Part shown: positions 1-11,812 of the stretch, piece by piece
Layout: each line of letters starts with the position of its first letter
Position numbering within the stretch: position 1 is the first letter of the stretch
Source: Cylindrobasidium torrendii FP15055 ss-10
Taxonomy: Eukaryota; Basidiomycota; Agaricomycetes; Agaricales; Physalacriaceae
DNA length: 54,858 nucleotides
NCBI GenBank assembly: GCA_000934385.1
Contig: KN880592.1
Coordinates: forward strand, 1 to 54,858
Reading direction: 5' to 3'
Notes under the pieces: model-generated
Told to the model about the DNA's origin: nothing
The model's input: the letters and a program-made list of their open reading frames with translations, nothing else
Databases searched by the model: none
Position numbers and translations under genes: made by a program

Positions 1-107
1 ATATTGCATTCGGTATCCCGACAATGCCAGGCAAGCCTTATGCAGCCTTATAATGCGGCCCGGGATAGATAAGGAATTTGTTTATTGTGTGATGTTCGCT
101 CGATGGT

Positions 108-994
108 ATGTCTGCCGCTCATAGGTCCAGCCTGACGCTCATTCTTTGCATAGGAAAAGTCGCCATTGTCACTGGCTCGTCCCGCAGCATCGGCGCGTCC
201 ATCGTACGCGCACTGGCCGTGCAAGGCGCCAATGTTGTCGTGAACTGTGAGCTATCTTTTGCCTTCTTATCCAGCATCTACTTGACTGTATTTCAGATGT
301 AAACAACGCAAACGCTGCAACCAAGGTCGTCGATGAAATCAACGCCCTCGGAAAAGGCAAAGCCATTGCTGCCAAGGGCGACGCTACAAACCTCGCTGAC
401 GGACGTGCTATCATTGACGAAACCATCAAGGCATTCGGTAGACTCGATATCCTCGTTTTGAACGCAGGGATTATGGGCAGCAAGACTATCTCGGACATCA
501 CCGAGGAAGACTTCGACAGTCATATCCAGGCGAACGTCAAGGGTCCCCTTTTCATGGCAAAAGCTGCGCTTGACCATCTCCCCTCTCGTGAGAAGCCATC
601 CTATTTTCTTCAAGGGCGGACATTGATAGTTTCTCTAGCTGGTGGACGTATCATCTTCTTCTCGTCGTCCCTCACTGCCGCAAGCGCCGTCCTTCCCAAT
701 GCCTTGTGCTACGTTGCCTCGAAAGGTGCGGTCGAGCAGCTCTCTCGTGTACTGGCGAAGGATCTTGGCGCGAAGGGCTTGACCGTCAACACCGTGTCTC
801 CCGGTCCTGTCAACACACCTCTCTTCACCAATGGCAAGCCACCACAGGTCATCGAGATGATCAAGAGCCTAAACCCAAGCAAGCGCCTAGGAGAGCCAGA
901 TGATATTTCGCCCATCGTAACGTTCCTTGCCAGCCCAGCTGCGCAGTGGGTCAACGGACAAAATCTGAGGGTCAATGGAGGATTTGTTGTATAA
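108..994 (+). CDS. Short-chain dehydrogenase/reductase (3-oxoacyl reductase-like)
   Basis: NAD(P)-dependent SDR oxidoreductase; substrate unknown. Model: exons 108-246, 297-587 and 639-994, giving 261 aa with consistent phase. Seen: Rossmann motif TGSSRSIG near the N-terminus (Ser replaces the middle Gly of the usual TGxxxGIG), NNAG-type motif as LNAGIMG, catalytic Ser region IIFFSSS, the YVASK catalytic Tyr/Lys pair, and the PG motif SPGPVNTPLF typical of classical SDRs. The length suits a classical cytosolic SDR without signal peptide. The first intron joins VVVN to YVNNAN and the second joins DHLPS to PGGRIIF. The start is uncertain: 108 is the first in-frame ATG, but its first 15 residues are unlike family members and a short upstream exon is possible. 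It converges on the DUF3455 gene with about 295 bp between the stops. Confidence 0.85.
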
Positions 995-1288
995 TACATA
1001 GGCATAGGCGTATTCTCATAGTCTTAGCTTGTGCTCGAAAGATCATGAATACACCTCAACTTTTCTTTTCTGGGTCGTTGCTGGGTCGTGTAAACCTCGA
1101 ATTCTTGACCGACTCGAAAATCTCGCAGCGATAGTAGTCGTTAAAAATGTGATTGCTCACAGAAAGTCCATGTGTCCGAAACCTAACAGTAAAGTCATAA
1201 TAATTCGTTCATCATGCCCAAGCTTCCCTCCGGGCTCATACAGCAACCTTGCTCATTCATTAGATGTGGTAGAAGTCTACAAGCGCCG

Positions 1289-2070
1289 TCAGTCCAAGTC
1301 ATTGGCGGTGGAAAAGGTGGGATGCTCACCATAACCCGCAACGTAGGGGACAACAATCTCCTCGGTATCGACATGGGGGTCGCATGAAGTGGGCGCAACG
1401 CCTCCCTGGGTGTTCGTGCGGAAGAACAGGTTCGCAAGGGTTCCATCAATACCGTCGAGTTCCAACCACGGGACGGCCTTGGTAGCGTCTGGCGCAGGGG
1501 TGCTTTGCGCGAGCTTGCCAACGACGAACTCGTCATTGACCTGGAACCGGGGCGAGATAGATCCATCGGCGTTCTTGATAAAGAAATGCTCTCCGACCAG
1601 TGAAACGGGGGCATCCTCGTAGTAGGTGGTGTTCTCTGCCCATTGCTGCCAGTCGCCGCCAACGAAGGCATCGACGAAACCTTCAGGGTCTTGGCTGATG
1701 ACTTCAAAGACAGTAGAGGTAGCAACGGAGAATGCATCGGGGTAGTTCGCTGCGAGGCAGGAGGTGTCGAAGAGTGCGGCACGAGCACCAGAGGAACTGA
1801 ACATGAGAAAGTCAGTCACAAATTAGTGGAAAATGAGAATGGTACATACACGTATTTGCCCTCGTCGCTGCAAGTGTAGTTCTGTGTACCCAGACCGAGG
1901 GTCACATAGCGCGGGGCGACATCCGGGAAGGTGAAGTTGAAGTTGGGGTCGTCAACCTTGAGGACAATGGAGCTAAGGTCGCACTGAGCGCTGTAAGAGT
2001 CCGTGCGACGAGCGGGCGCAGCGAGCACCGCGAGCGTGGTGGAGGCAAGAACAGTGAAGAAAGACAACAT
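1289..2070 (-). CDS. Secreted DUF3455-domain protein
   Basis: Exons 1850-2070 and 1289-1796 (intron 1797-1849) give 242 aa. It opens with a clear signal peptide (MLSFFTVLASTTLAVLAAPA) followed by a dibasic RR, so it is probably exported. The body matches the fungal DUF3455 family: LGLGTQNYTCS near residue 60, then the conserved stretch SSGARAALFD across the splice junction, and a C-terminal PYVAGYGEHPTF. Family members are often labelled malate dehydrogenase in databases, but nothing in this sequence supports that activity and the real function is unknown. One N-glycosylation sequon lies at NYT and another at NTT. The family call rests on motif resemblance. Confidence 0.8.
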
Positions 2071-2165
2071 CGTGAAAGAAATTAGATGCGTTAGAAGGAT
2101 GCAAAGGCTGCCGTAAGAGATGCAGGAGCGAAGGTGAATGAAGAATAGAGGCCTGAGGGTAGAGG

Positions 2166-2173
2166 TTTATATA
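2166..2173 (-). promoter_or_regulatory. TATA box of the DUF3455 gene
   Basis: TATATAAA on the minus strand, about 95 bp upstream of the ATG at 2070. The leader in between is pyrimidine-rich, as is common in strongly expressed fungal secreted-protein genes. The rest of the 2071-2509 gap shows no gene. Confidence 0.5.
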
Positions 2174-2509
2174 CTGACGCGGGGGACGCTAGCGCACAGC
2201 CACTTTGTGTGTCAGATTTGTACCTTTGTCGATGAGGTGAGACCGCCGGTGGAGGAGGCTGTGTTCGAAACAAGAACCCTGGGTTGGTTCGACTAACCTA
2301 TTACTCTGTTGAGGCGTCGATTTCCTAGATGGCTATTCACTTCCTTCATATTTATTCGACAACAGAGAGAAGGCGCGTACATTGGCCGGCAAGAGTCGTC
2401 GAGAATGTATCGCGTTGTGCACGAGGCCGTTTCAGTGAGTATGCAATACGGCGCCATTACAGGATCACACTGGCAAGTACAGCGTCGGGCACGTCGGGGC
2501 TAAGATTGC

Positions 2510-4047
2510 TCATCGAAGCTTGAGAACAAGACTGATTACGAATACCAATAGTCCAAGGAATGCGAGCCCTCGGCGTACTATGGTAGGGCGCTCGGGAGCC
2601 CACCACGACCACATATCCCATACGGCCGCGAGTCCTGTCCCTGGTCTTTTCGCATTGTGCTGTGATAAACGTCTGATTAATCCGCCATACCAGGCCATGC
2701 TCGTCCCAGCGCCAAGGAGGTTAACCCGTGGTAAGAGGTTGTTGAAGATATACGAGTCTGTCGACGCAGGGGCGTCTCCAATGGGTTGTGCGTCGTCCAA
2801 GGAGCGCTGCTCAACCTGGTTTGGGAAATCCGGGCTGAGCACTGCACATCGTCCTATCCCTACAAGGTCTGCGTCATTGTGGCTGAGTGCTGAGTGGCAA
2901 AGAGCTGCGCTGTTTATTCCGCCCGTGAGCATGATAAGAGGTTTGATAGACGCGGACGATTCATCAACGACAGCCTTGGCTTTGCGCGAAAAGCTGGCGA
3001 ATAATGCTTGTCTGGCGGACTTGGACGGCGTTTTTGTCATGAATTCTTTGTATTGATCAATACACAAATGAATGTGTTTGGGTGTATCATGACTGACCTG
3101 GGTTTGTGTAGTCGCCGCCACTAATCTCGACGAAATCAAGGAGCTCCCATGAGACCATAGTGCGGATGTAGTCGAGCGCACGGCTTTCCTCCGCTGGCGT
3201 TGTGTTCTCAGTGCTGAACTTGACCGCAACGATGAATTGATGTGGTAGTTCGGCGCGAAGAGTCGTGACTATTTTGTGCAGCAGGCGAAGTGCATTCTCG
3301 GGGGTTGCACATGAGTACTCGTCTGTGCGAAGGTTGGTTGCGGGCGATAAGAACTCTGAGAGAAGGTCTGATTGGATGTAAGTGTGAATCGAATCTGGCG
3401 GACTGGAAAGGCCACCTACAGCCATGGGCCATGTGAAGTTGGACACCGTCGAACCCAGTAAGATGCATGGCTTTTGCTGCCTGGACGAAGCCTGCATAGA
3501 CAATATCTATGTCCTCTATGTTCATGGCTTTGGGATTCTGGAAAATGATGCTGTGGATAAAGTCAGAGCCAGCGGTCTCGTTCTTCCCTTTGACGCGGAC
3601 AGCACTGGGAGCAAGCGGCGGATGGCCAGGAAAGCGGCCTCCGATAAGGTTTGCTGCCTGGCGGCCAGTATGACTGAGTTGGACGATGGCTATTCTTTCC
3701 TTCATCGAATTTCGAAGGGTCCTGTACGGCAGCAAGTCTTCCTCTGAAAGCGACGAGGGGGACACCATATCGCGTCCCAAAGTGAGATGCGTCGGGGATG
3801 TTTGGACGTTGCCGGTGATGAGAGCGCCCCAGTCGTATTTATTCCATTCGCGATAGACCTCGAAGTGGTGCTCGTTTGGAGGCCCTCCAAGGATATGAGC
3901 AAGGTGCTCATACATGGCCGCCTATCAATGCATTATTAGTGCAAGTAATATGTAAAAACTAGTGAGCTATACCTTTATAATTCGGTTAGGCAGCGCTACA
4001 TGCGAATATGGCAGAGTAACGCTCTCGAGTGCTAATGATTTCTCCAT
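2510..4047 (-). CDS. Old-yellow-enzyme-type NADH:flavin oxidoreductase with C-terminal membrane anchor
   Basis: FMN-dependent ene-reductase/NADH:flavin oxidoreductase (TIM-barrel). Exons 3973-4047, 3420-3921, 3098-3367 and 2510-3045 give 460 aa in consistent phase. Seen: N-terminal LPYSHVALPNRI, HTGRQ motif, the substrate-binding pair in FDGVQLHMAHGYLLSEFLSP (HxxH type, rebuilt across the second intron), VEISGGDY, and the C-terminal phosphate-binding LVGIGR region. The last ~20 residues (LAFLGLLVFVISLVLKL) form a hydrophobic segment ending in Arg, so the enzyme is probably tail-anchored, which is unusual for OYEs. Its ATG lies 102 bp from that of the divergent aldehyde dehydrogenase, suggesting co-expression. 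The substrate is not inferable. A tail anchor plus an aldehyde dehydrogenase partner fits lipid-derived enals, but that is inference. Confidence 0.85.
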
Positions 4048-4149
4048 GGCTGATATGATGGCAGGGAGGCAAAGTGAGTGTTCACGTGATCGAGGATGAA
4101 AGTCGCGTGTTGTTCGAGATGAATTTTCTGGTGCTTTTCTCTTGCCACC
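4048..4149. promoter_or_regulatory. Compact bidirectional promoter
   Basis: Only 102 bp separate the ATG of the flavin oxidoreductase (minus) from the ATG of the Msc7-like aldehyde dehydrogenase (plus). Both core promoters and both 5' leaders must lie here or overlap the genes. It contains CACGTGATC near 4084, an E-box-like core. No clear TATA box is present in either direction. Confidence 0.5.
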
Positions 4150-6289
4150 ATGAGCAAGGTCATACATGCGATATTTCATCCTCTTTCGTCACTTGGAATA
4201 TGGCCAGAGGAATACGTGTTCGATGTGGCCGTCGTGCCCACCCTGTTCATTGCCTTTGGCATCTGGCTCGTCGTGCAACGATATGAACGTGCACACAACA
4301 GTCCAATAGTATTCAGGTTCAGGAATCCACCAGTGCGTAATAAACCAAGCTTGGTTCATCTGTACTTAACGTGTTCCAGGAAGCAGTGGCTGGCTGGACC
4401 TCCCATGTTCTCGACAATCCTGCGCTGGATGCTCATCTACACGACCCCAAAGCCCGTCCAACATATGTGGCACGCGACCGCCAGTACATAACAAGCTTCG
4501 ACCCAGCATCTGGACTTCACATTGGAACGTTTATGGCCGATGATGCGGAAGTCATCGCGTTCAAGATTCAACAGGCCGCAGACGCACAAAAGACGTGGAA
4601 GCACACATCATGGCGCGAACGGCGTCGCGTTATTCGCTCCCTCCTCAAGTGGCTCGTAGATAACCAGGACCTCTGCGCACGTATAGCATGCCGCGACACC
4701 GGAAAAACAAGTGCGTGGCATATCCTTGTGTGCATGTTTATGTACTTATGCCCTGTAGTGGTCGACGCGGCTCTAGGCGAAATTCTCACCACCTGCTCCA
4801 AGTTGGAGTGGCTTCTGAACTACGGAGAACAGACTCTTAGACCCGAGAAACGGCGCAGCAACTTCATGCTCATGTACAAGAAGCAGGAGGTCCACTATGA
4901 ACCCCTCGGTGTAGTCGCTGGTCTTGTCTCTTGGAACTACCGTGCGTCACAGCATCCTCTCATAACCATAACCTAATCCTTGTACAGCCCTTCACAATGC
5001 ATGGTCTCCCATCCTAGCTGGAATCTTCTCCGGGAACGGTGTTGTCCTCAAGTGTTCTGAGCAAGTCATTTGGTCCTCGACTTGGTTCGTTGAGATCATC
5101 CAAAACTGCCTCAAGGCCTGTGGACACAGCCCAGACCTTGTTCAAGTTGTCTGCTGTCTTCCCCAGGATGCCGACGCCGTCACACGGTCACCACTCATCA
5201 AGCACATCACGTTCATCGGTTCTGAGGAGGTCGGAAGGAAGGTTGCCGTCGCCGCGACTGAACATTTGACGCCGGTAACTCTCGAGCTCGGTGGCAAGGA
5301 CCCGGCCGTCATCCTACCCAACACAAACCTTGACCAGTGGATTAGCGTCTGGATGCGGGGAGTTTTGTAGGTCGCTCGTCTCAGACTTTCTTGACCGTTG
5401 CTGACTGTTACTCTCAAGCCAAAACTCGGGCCAAAACTGCATCGGTATCGAACGCCTCATTGTCCATAAACGCCAATACGACGAACTCCACCAAATGTTT
5501 GTTGAACGCACGACCAAGCTCAGGCAAGGCGCGGTGCTTGCGCCAACGGACCAGGGATACCTTTCAACTGTGGACGTCGGCGCCATGATCTCGCCGCACC
5601 GTTTCGGAGGTCTTGAGCACGAGTTGAACATGGCTAGGCAGTACAAAGGAGAACACGAAGTTGAAGTCGAAGGCGGTCGCCGCTACAACCATGTCTTCAA
5701 TTCCAAGGGATGTTACTTCGAACCAACTGTAGTGGGGCCAGTGACCATTGACATGCCTATCGCCCACAAAGAACGTATGTTGGTTTGACCAAGCCCCGTT
5801 TGGTGTGGGTACTAACGTTCTCTAGTTTTTGCGCCTGTGGCCATTCTCATGCCGTACGACAGCATTGAGGAAGCCATCGACATTGCCAACAGCACTCGGT
5901 ATGGCCTTGGCGCCAGTGTGTTTGGACCGGACCAGAATCTATGCATGCATGTCGCAAAACAATTGGAATGTGGCATGGTTGCCATCAACGACTTTGGCGT
6001 CTTCTACGTCAACCAGGACCTACCATTTGGCGGCGTGAAAGCGAGTGGATACGGACGGTTCGGTGGACCTGAGGGTCTTCGCAGCCTCACCAACCCCAAG
6101 GCTATCATGACGGATCGTTTCCCCGCTCTGGCGCAGACATCGATTCCAAAAGTGCTGGATTATCCTATCAAGAGTTTGCGCTTGAGTTGGGTGTTTTTGG
6201 AGGGCTTGGTGAGGTTCCTTTATGCGGACGGATGGAGGCCGAGGATAGCAGGTCTCCTTGATCTTATTCATGCAAATAGCCAGAAGTAG
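4150..6289 (+). CDS. MSC7: Msc7-type membrane-anchored aldehyde dehydrogenase
   Basis: NAD(P)-dependent aldehyde dehydrogenase. Exons 4150-4332, 4380-4710, 4759-4941, 4988-5366, 5419-5774 and 5826-6289 give 631 aa. An N-terminal hydrophobic segment (VVPTLFIAFGIWLVV, near residues 29-43) precedes the catalytic domain, and a second weakly hydrophobic stretch near the C-terminus follows the ALDH fold, as in yeast Msc7. Seen: WNYPLHNAW after the third intron, FIGSEEVG, the general-base Glu in TLELGGKDP, the catalytic Cys in FQNSGQNCIG (rebuilt across intron 5367-5418), and LPFGGVKASGYGRFGG at the C-terminal end of the domain. Yeast Msc7 was named from a meiotic sister-chromatid recombination screen; its substrate is not settled. 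It is divergent from the flavin oxidoreductase. Confidence 0.88.
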
Positions 6290-6591
6290 TGTAGATACCC
6301 TGATATAGTCCTAGTGCTTGCTTATGTTTATAGTAGCTATGCGAATGAGTTACGCCTCTTACGAATCCCATCGGTGTGGCAGAGAGTCTAGCTATTGTGT
6401 GATATTACCATGCAATTGCCAAAAAATGTGTGTATGTTGCTGAAACTTGAACCAGTAGCAGGCTTGACATAAAATGATGGCTGCCGAGTCTACCGACGTG
6501 CCAACTGCCATCAAACCGATCGAAAGGCGCATCACTCTCCAGCCTTTCACTTCCATCTACTAACTGCTCACAAAAAACAAAAGTATCACTC
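6290..6591. other. Intergenic, F-box gene 1 upstream region
   Basis: About 300 bp without a gene. The stretch 6511-6575 resembles 8552-8620 upstream of the next F-box gene (shared patches around CGATCG, AGGC and CATCACT), showing that the tandem duplication included promoter DNA. Confidence 0.4.
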
Positions 6592-8303
6592 ATGACTACG
6601 TAGGTTATAGAATGTTACTAGGTCATGCATTCATCAACGTACACAGCGAAGCTTGTCCTCTCTGCTCCTTCAAAAATGCGCCTTTCCCGACCGCTCTGGA
6701 TATAAGCCCTCGTCTTTCACAATATCTGGACTCGAACGCTCAAATCGACCCAGCAGACAGCTCTTTTATCCATGAAGACATGTCTTGCTTACTTGAAGCC
6801 CGAGTCGAGCTTGAGAAACGCATGGTGGCCATTCAAAATGGCCTGAACGAGATGATGTTCCGGAAAGAGAGAATTGACGCCGCCATATACTCACGCCGAG
6901 CCGTACTTGCGCCAATCCGGCTGCTTTCGGACGATATTTTGGGCGCCATTTTCATGTGGTGTACACCGTCCTTAGCGTCGGACTTGGACGAGACACCAGA
7001 CTCGCTCGATGTATTCAGGTGGCCGCCTTGGATTCTATCCCATGTTTGCCGTCGATGGCGGAAGACTGCCTTGGCTCACAAGCGTCTCTGGTCCACCATT
7101 GCGCTCTTCCTCACATCGTACAGTCTCACCAGCGGCTCGTCAGCACGACTTCTCGAGACCGCACTCCTGCGTGCAGTACCATGTGGACTAGACATTACCG
7201 TCGACCACGAAGCCGCGAGTGAATTTCAGTCGCATTTGCTTTTTCACAGACACCTCTCAGAGATAGTGAAGGGGGTCACACCATATATTCGAATTCTGCA
7301 CGTTCCGACACCACAAATTAGCCTTTCCTTGCTCAAGGACAGCCAACTCCGCAGTTTAGAATGCCTCCAGCTCGACTATGGCGACAGACCCACGGACTGG
7401 GACGAGCCCCACATCGACGTCCCTTCGTGCGAAATGCCCAGGCTGCACACTCTTGCGTATGGTTTCGCGATGCCCTCTCACCTCGACCTCCCGTGGGCGC
7501 AGCTCAAGAACATATCGCTCAGCTGCTTCAAGGTAGAGATGCTAGAGCTTCTTGCAGACACGGGACTGGAAGTTCTGCAGCTCGAGCGCTTGGACTATAA
7601 CGCCAGTCATCTTCCACAACACAACGCCGTTCCGTGCAAGCCGCTTACATTTCCTCAACTACATACATTTTGGATCGAGGGATATGCGGACGAACTGCCA
7701 TATTTCTTTGCTCGTGTGTGCGGGCCGAACCTTAAGACATTGAAGATCGCGCTATACAACGAGGACGAGGAACCAACGACGCTTCCATCGGTCGTACATC
7801 ATGCAGGTAGAATCGAACGATTGGACCTAGCACTCAAGGGCGCCATCGGCCTCGAACAAGAGGACATCACCAACTTCTTCAGGCCACTGTCCAACGTGCG
7901 CGAATGCTATATAGCACTTCCTCTCAGTGACCTACTTTTGCTGGCCGAGGACCTTTCTGCCAATGAACCCATCTTACCACGCCTTCGTATTCTACGCCTT
8001 TCTGCGGATTCGCTCAGAGGTTATATAGATGATCTTTTGCAAGTCATCGAAGTTAGGAAACACCTTCATAACGTAGGGAAGCTCGTTGCTGTCGAGATCA
8101 CACTGCTGGTCCAGGATCAAGCCAGTGAGTGGGATGGCGATGTGCCATCTGATGATGCTCGTGTAGAGTCCGTGGCCATGCTACGCAAGATGCTGGATTG
8201 CGATGTCAGGATGAATACAGATTTGGACGACAATGCACCATGGAGTGTGCTTCCGCCGTTTGCGAGTTGCGAGATGGGCCTGGATCCAACTTTGTACTAC
8301 TAG
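6592..8303 (+). CDS. F-box-like protein, subfamily A, copy 1
   Basis: Exons 6592-6599 and 6647-8303 give 554 aa. The first exon is only ATGACTAC, and the intron ends at the CAACGTACACAG acceptor also seen in copy 2. This start gives MTTEACPLCSFKNAP, matching the paralogues. Domains: an N-terminal CPLC cysteine pair (residues 6-9), a predicted coiled coil (about 40-80), an F-box-like motif LLSDDILGAIF (about 90-100) continuing into HVCRRWRKTAL, then leucine-rich repeat-like sequence to the end. Such agaricomycete proteins are thought to be substrate receptors of SCF ubiquitin ligases; that role is inferred from the F-box-like motif. Tandem with copy 2, sharing the C-terminal DPTLYY end. Confidence 0.8.
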
Positions 8304-8551
8304 GATGGTCGTATATATTGTGCACATCCTTGAATACCAAAAAGACCTGAACTTTTCTTTTGGCGGGGGTAATGATGATGGCGCAGGCGCGGAGAGTTTG
8401 TACTCAGACCGCTCGATATTTGGACGATTCAAGGAGCCGTGGAATTTTTCGAGGATGTGGATCTTACATTACTTTGCGTGTTTTCTTTTAACCTTACCAG
8501 ATGGCTTTTCGTTTGATAGTGTCGGGATGGCTGGAGCCGAGTGTGGCAATC

Positions 8552-8620
8552 AACCCGATCGGAAGGCACATCACTTTCCTGCCTTCCACTCCCACCACCA
8601 GACTGACTGCTCACACAAGA
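8552..8620 (+). promoter_or_regulatory. Upstream block shared by tandem F-box genes 1 and 2
   Basis: This stretch, 30-95 bp before the ATG at 8647, is recognisably similar to 6511-6575 before copy 1. Similarity outside the coding region is expected of a fairly recent tandem duplication and marks a possible regulatory region. The rest of the 8304-8646 gap holds no gene. Confidence 0.35.
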
Positions 8621-8646
8621 GAATTGGTGATACACCATTGTTTCTC

Positions 8647-10352
8647 ATGGCAAAGTATGCTCTACTGCATTAATCAGTAATGCCCTCATCAACGTACACA
8701 GCGGGACCTGTCCTCTCTGCTCCTTCAAGAATGCTCCTTCGATTGCATTGAACATGAGGCCGCACCTTTCGCAATATTTGGACACAAACAATTGCTTAGA
8801 CCCTGCGGATAGGTCTTTGCTTCATAATGAGGTAGCACGTCTGCTGGGAACCCGTACCAAGCTTGTGAAACGCATAGCAGCTGTCCAAGATGTGCTGAAC
8901 GATATGCTGGCTCAGCAGAACGACCTTAACGCCGCCATCGAATCTCGTACTGCTGTACTCGCACCAGTCCGTACACTGCCGGACGACATTCTGGGCTCCA
9001 TTTTCATGTGGTGTACGCGGAGTATGGCGTCGAAAATCGACGAGATGCCAGACTCGCTTGATGTACTCAGCTGGCCACCTTGGGTCATTTCCCATGTGTG
9101 CCGTCGATGGCGAAACGTCTCTTTGGATCACAAGAGTCTGTGGTCGGCCATGGCGCTCTTCATTCCAGCATACAGAGTCACCGGCGGATCGTCACCAGAT
9201 CTTCTTTATGCCATGCTCGAGCGTTCAGCACCCTGCGACTTAGACATTAGCATTAACCACATATTTGCAGACACATCCACACCAAAGATAATGATCCGTT
9301 TGGCCAAGATCTTGAAGGAGGTCACGTCCCGAATCCGCTACTTGCGTATACCGACGCCCTGTGTGGTCCCTCACCTGCTTGAAGGCAACCGGCTTCAGAG
9401 CCTGAAATACCTCCAGCTCGAATATGTCAAAAGACCGTTACTATGCGAAAAACCCGCGGCTCAATACTCCGCGCTCGAAACACCTCAACTTCACACTCTT
9501 TTGTATCACTTCGCGATTCCCTCTCATTTGGGCCTTCCGTGGGCACAGCTCAAGAATGTCGCGCTCAATTTCTTCGAGGCTGAGATGCTAGAACTCTTTG
9601 CGGGCACGGGGCTGGAAATCCTGCAGCTCCATGAGTTGCTCTACAGCCCTCCGCCGCACAACACTCCTTCGTGCATGCCGCTCACATTCCCCCAACTGCA
9701 CACCTTCTGGGTCGAGGGATACACAGACGAGGTGTCATATTTCCTTACTCGTGTATGTGGGCCGAACCTCAAGACACTGAAGATTGCGATGGTATACACC
9801 GACGACGAGGTGCCAAACGCGCTTCCACCCATCGTGCACTACCCAAATGCCATCGAAAGATTGGACCTCGCATTCAAGGACACCGTTGATGTTACACAAG
9901 AGGTTCTCACCAGCTTCTTCAAGCCGCTGTCCAACGTACGCGAATGTTATGTGGCACTTCCTTATAACGGGATGCTTGCGCTGGACGCAAGCCTTTCTGC
10001 TAGTGATCCCATCTTGCCACGCCTTCGCATTCTACGCCTTTCTGCGGATGGGCTCGAGGATCATATGGTTGAGCTTTCTCAAGCCATCGCAGCTCGGAAA
10101 GACATGTATAACGTAGAGAAACTCATGTTTGTCGAAATCTCGCTGCTGCTTGAGTTTGAGTACTATCAAGAGAGCGGGTGGAATGACGAGCTGCTTGTCG
10201 ACGGCGCTCGTGTAGGCTCGGTGACCAAGCTACGTGGACTACTGGATTGCGATGTCAAGATGAACACAAATTTGGACGACAATGCACCGTGGAGGGTGCT
10301 TCCGCCGTTTGCAAGTTGCGAGATGGACCTGGATCCAACTTTGTACTACTAG
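8647..10352 (+). CDS. F-box-like protein, subfamily A, copy 2
   Basis: Exons 8647-8654 (ATGGCAAA) and 8702-10352 give 552 aa. The start is chosen because it yields MANGTCPLCSFKNAP, aligning with copy 1, and the intron is the same length (47 nt) with the same acceptor. Order: CPLC cysteine pair, coiled coil (VKRIAAVQDVLNDMLAQQN), F-box-like TLPDDILGSIF followed by HVCRRWRNVSL, then leucine-rich sequence through a conserved C-terminus (NAPWRVLPPFASCEM, DPTLYY). It is clearly a tandem duplicate of the upstream gene, with divergence concentrated in the middle of the leucine-rich region, as expected if that part contacts variable targets (inference). Confidence 0.8.
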
Positions 10353-10641
10353 AATTATCGTATACGTTGTGCAAATTTGAGTGCTCAATATTCAACTCCC
10401 ATGACAGTTCAATCTTACTTTTATGCATTCAGCTTCTCCATGATAGTATAGACTCACGGTCACTTGCTGGATCTCTTTGACTGGAATGTTTAAACAATAA
10501 GCCACTGAGCTCTATTCTGGGATACCTGACCCGATTTTTGGACTCTCATTGTCAATCGGTCGGAAAAAACAAAGGGCAAGTGTCCTCCCAGTCAAAAATT
10601 CCCTTAGTAGGAAGGTATGGCGTCAGCGGTCATGTACGGTC

Positions 10642-10756
10642 GCAAACATACACAAGCATTAATTACCGTTTCCGGTTATTCCCAAACCAATTCTCCGTAC
10701 AGCGAGCAAAAATCTGGACGACGAAAGTGAATAAAACCCGGGGGGTCGCAAGGCTG
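10642..10756 (+). promoter_or_regulatory. Conserved promoter block of C2H2 gene copy 1
   Basis: About 115 bp that is strongly similar to 29207-29324 (minus strand) upstream of the inverted paralogue, including the identical core ATTCCCAAACCAATTCTCCG, and ending in a GAATAAA AT-rich stretch that may act as TATA element. Noncoding conservation of this strength suggests a shared control region. The remaining part of the 10353-10834 gap shows no gene. Confidence 0.5.
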
Positions 10757-10834
10757 AATGGCATCGATCCCCCCCACACCCAGATCACCACAACCACTTT
10801 CTACAGGCCCAAAACCAATACCATTTACTTTGCA

Positions 10835-11812
10835 ATGCCTAAAGCCGCATCCAAGGAGGCGTTTGCTCCCTCTACGCAGGTGCGTGCGCCGTGGTTTCTT
10901 GGGGTGCCACTCGCTGACCAAGCCTGATAAGGCCTTTATTTGTCCGACTTGTGATAAACCATCAAAGGACAGAAAACAGTTGAGGAGACATATGGATGTC
11001 CATAACCCCGCAACTAAAAAGTACGTCGCCGCCTCTTTGGCTATGAGTTATAAGTTTATAATTGTTGCGCGCAGTAAATATCGATGCCCGGAACCTGGCT
11101 GCCTCCATTCTGCGCGCCAGAAGGCCAACGTGCAAGAACACCACAGATCCGTGTAAGCCTCAATCACTCCCAGCATATACATTTGTACTGAAGAGTATGT
11201 GATAGTCACCTTGGGATCAAGGACTTGCATTGCCCATATTGCCCCCTTCGCACGGGAAGAGCTGCATACATCAACCAACATCAAAAACGCCATCACAAAG
11301 GGCTTCCGGTTATTAGCATCCCCCAAATCCGCGCTATGTCTTCCTCATCCTCCGGCTCGGCTGCGGCTACGGCTCCGTCAAGCTCTGTGACCATCAATCC
11401 GTCTTCAATGGTACCTCCAACTGCATCTTTGGCCCAACCATCGTCAACTGGAACTTCGTCGCGAAGCACGGCTTCGCTGGTCCCAAAGTACGAGAACGAC
11501 GCATCCGACTGGGGATTGCCCACACAAGCGTACTTCCAGCCCGATCCAACCCCGTACGACATGTACGCCGCAACTGGCTCAAACTTGCACGACAACTACG
11601 ATTTCTTCCAAGGACACTCGTATTGGATGCCACAGAACCATCGCCCCGCAAACTCAGTCCCACAGTACTCGAGCGAGAGGACTCGCTGGAATGAACAGCC
11701 AGTGCGCATGCCAAACCAGGTTGTGTATGGTAACGGATATGGGTATAATCATCGAGTTCAAGCCTCGTCACGTTTCGATGAGCGGTGCGCCCCCCGACAG
11801 TTTGCTTACTAG
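10835..11812 (+). CDS. Three-finger C2H2 zinc-finger protein, copy 1
   Basis: Probable DNA-binding protein. Exons 10835-10879, 10923-11020, 11075-11152 and 11206-11812 give 275 aa. Finger 1 FICPTCDKPSKDRKQL...H-x3-H (C-x2-C-x12-H-x3-H), finger 2 YRCPEPGCLHSARQKA (C-x4-C-x12-H-x4-H, split by an intron), finger 3 CPYC-x12-H-x3-H. After the fingers the protein is Ser/Thr/Pro-rich and low in complexity, ending RQFAY. All three introns sit at the same positions as in the inverted paralogue at 28103-29131, the first having exactly the same length (43 nt). Target genes unknown. The start is supported by the conserved MPK(A/V)ASxK N-terminus in both copies. Confidence 0.8.

Noticed and set aside
169..613. 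Two overlapping minus-strand frames over the SDR gene
   Set aside because: Antisense shadows of a well-supported reductase.
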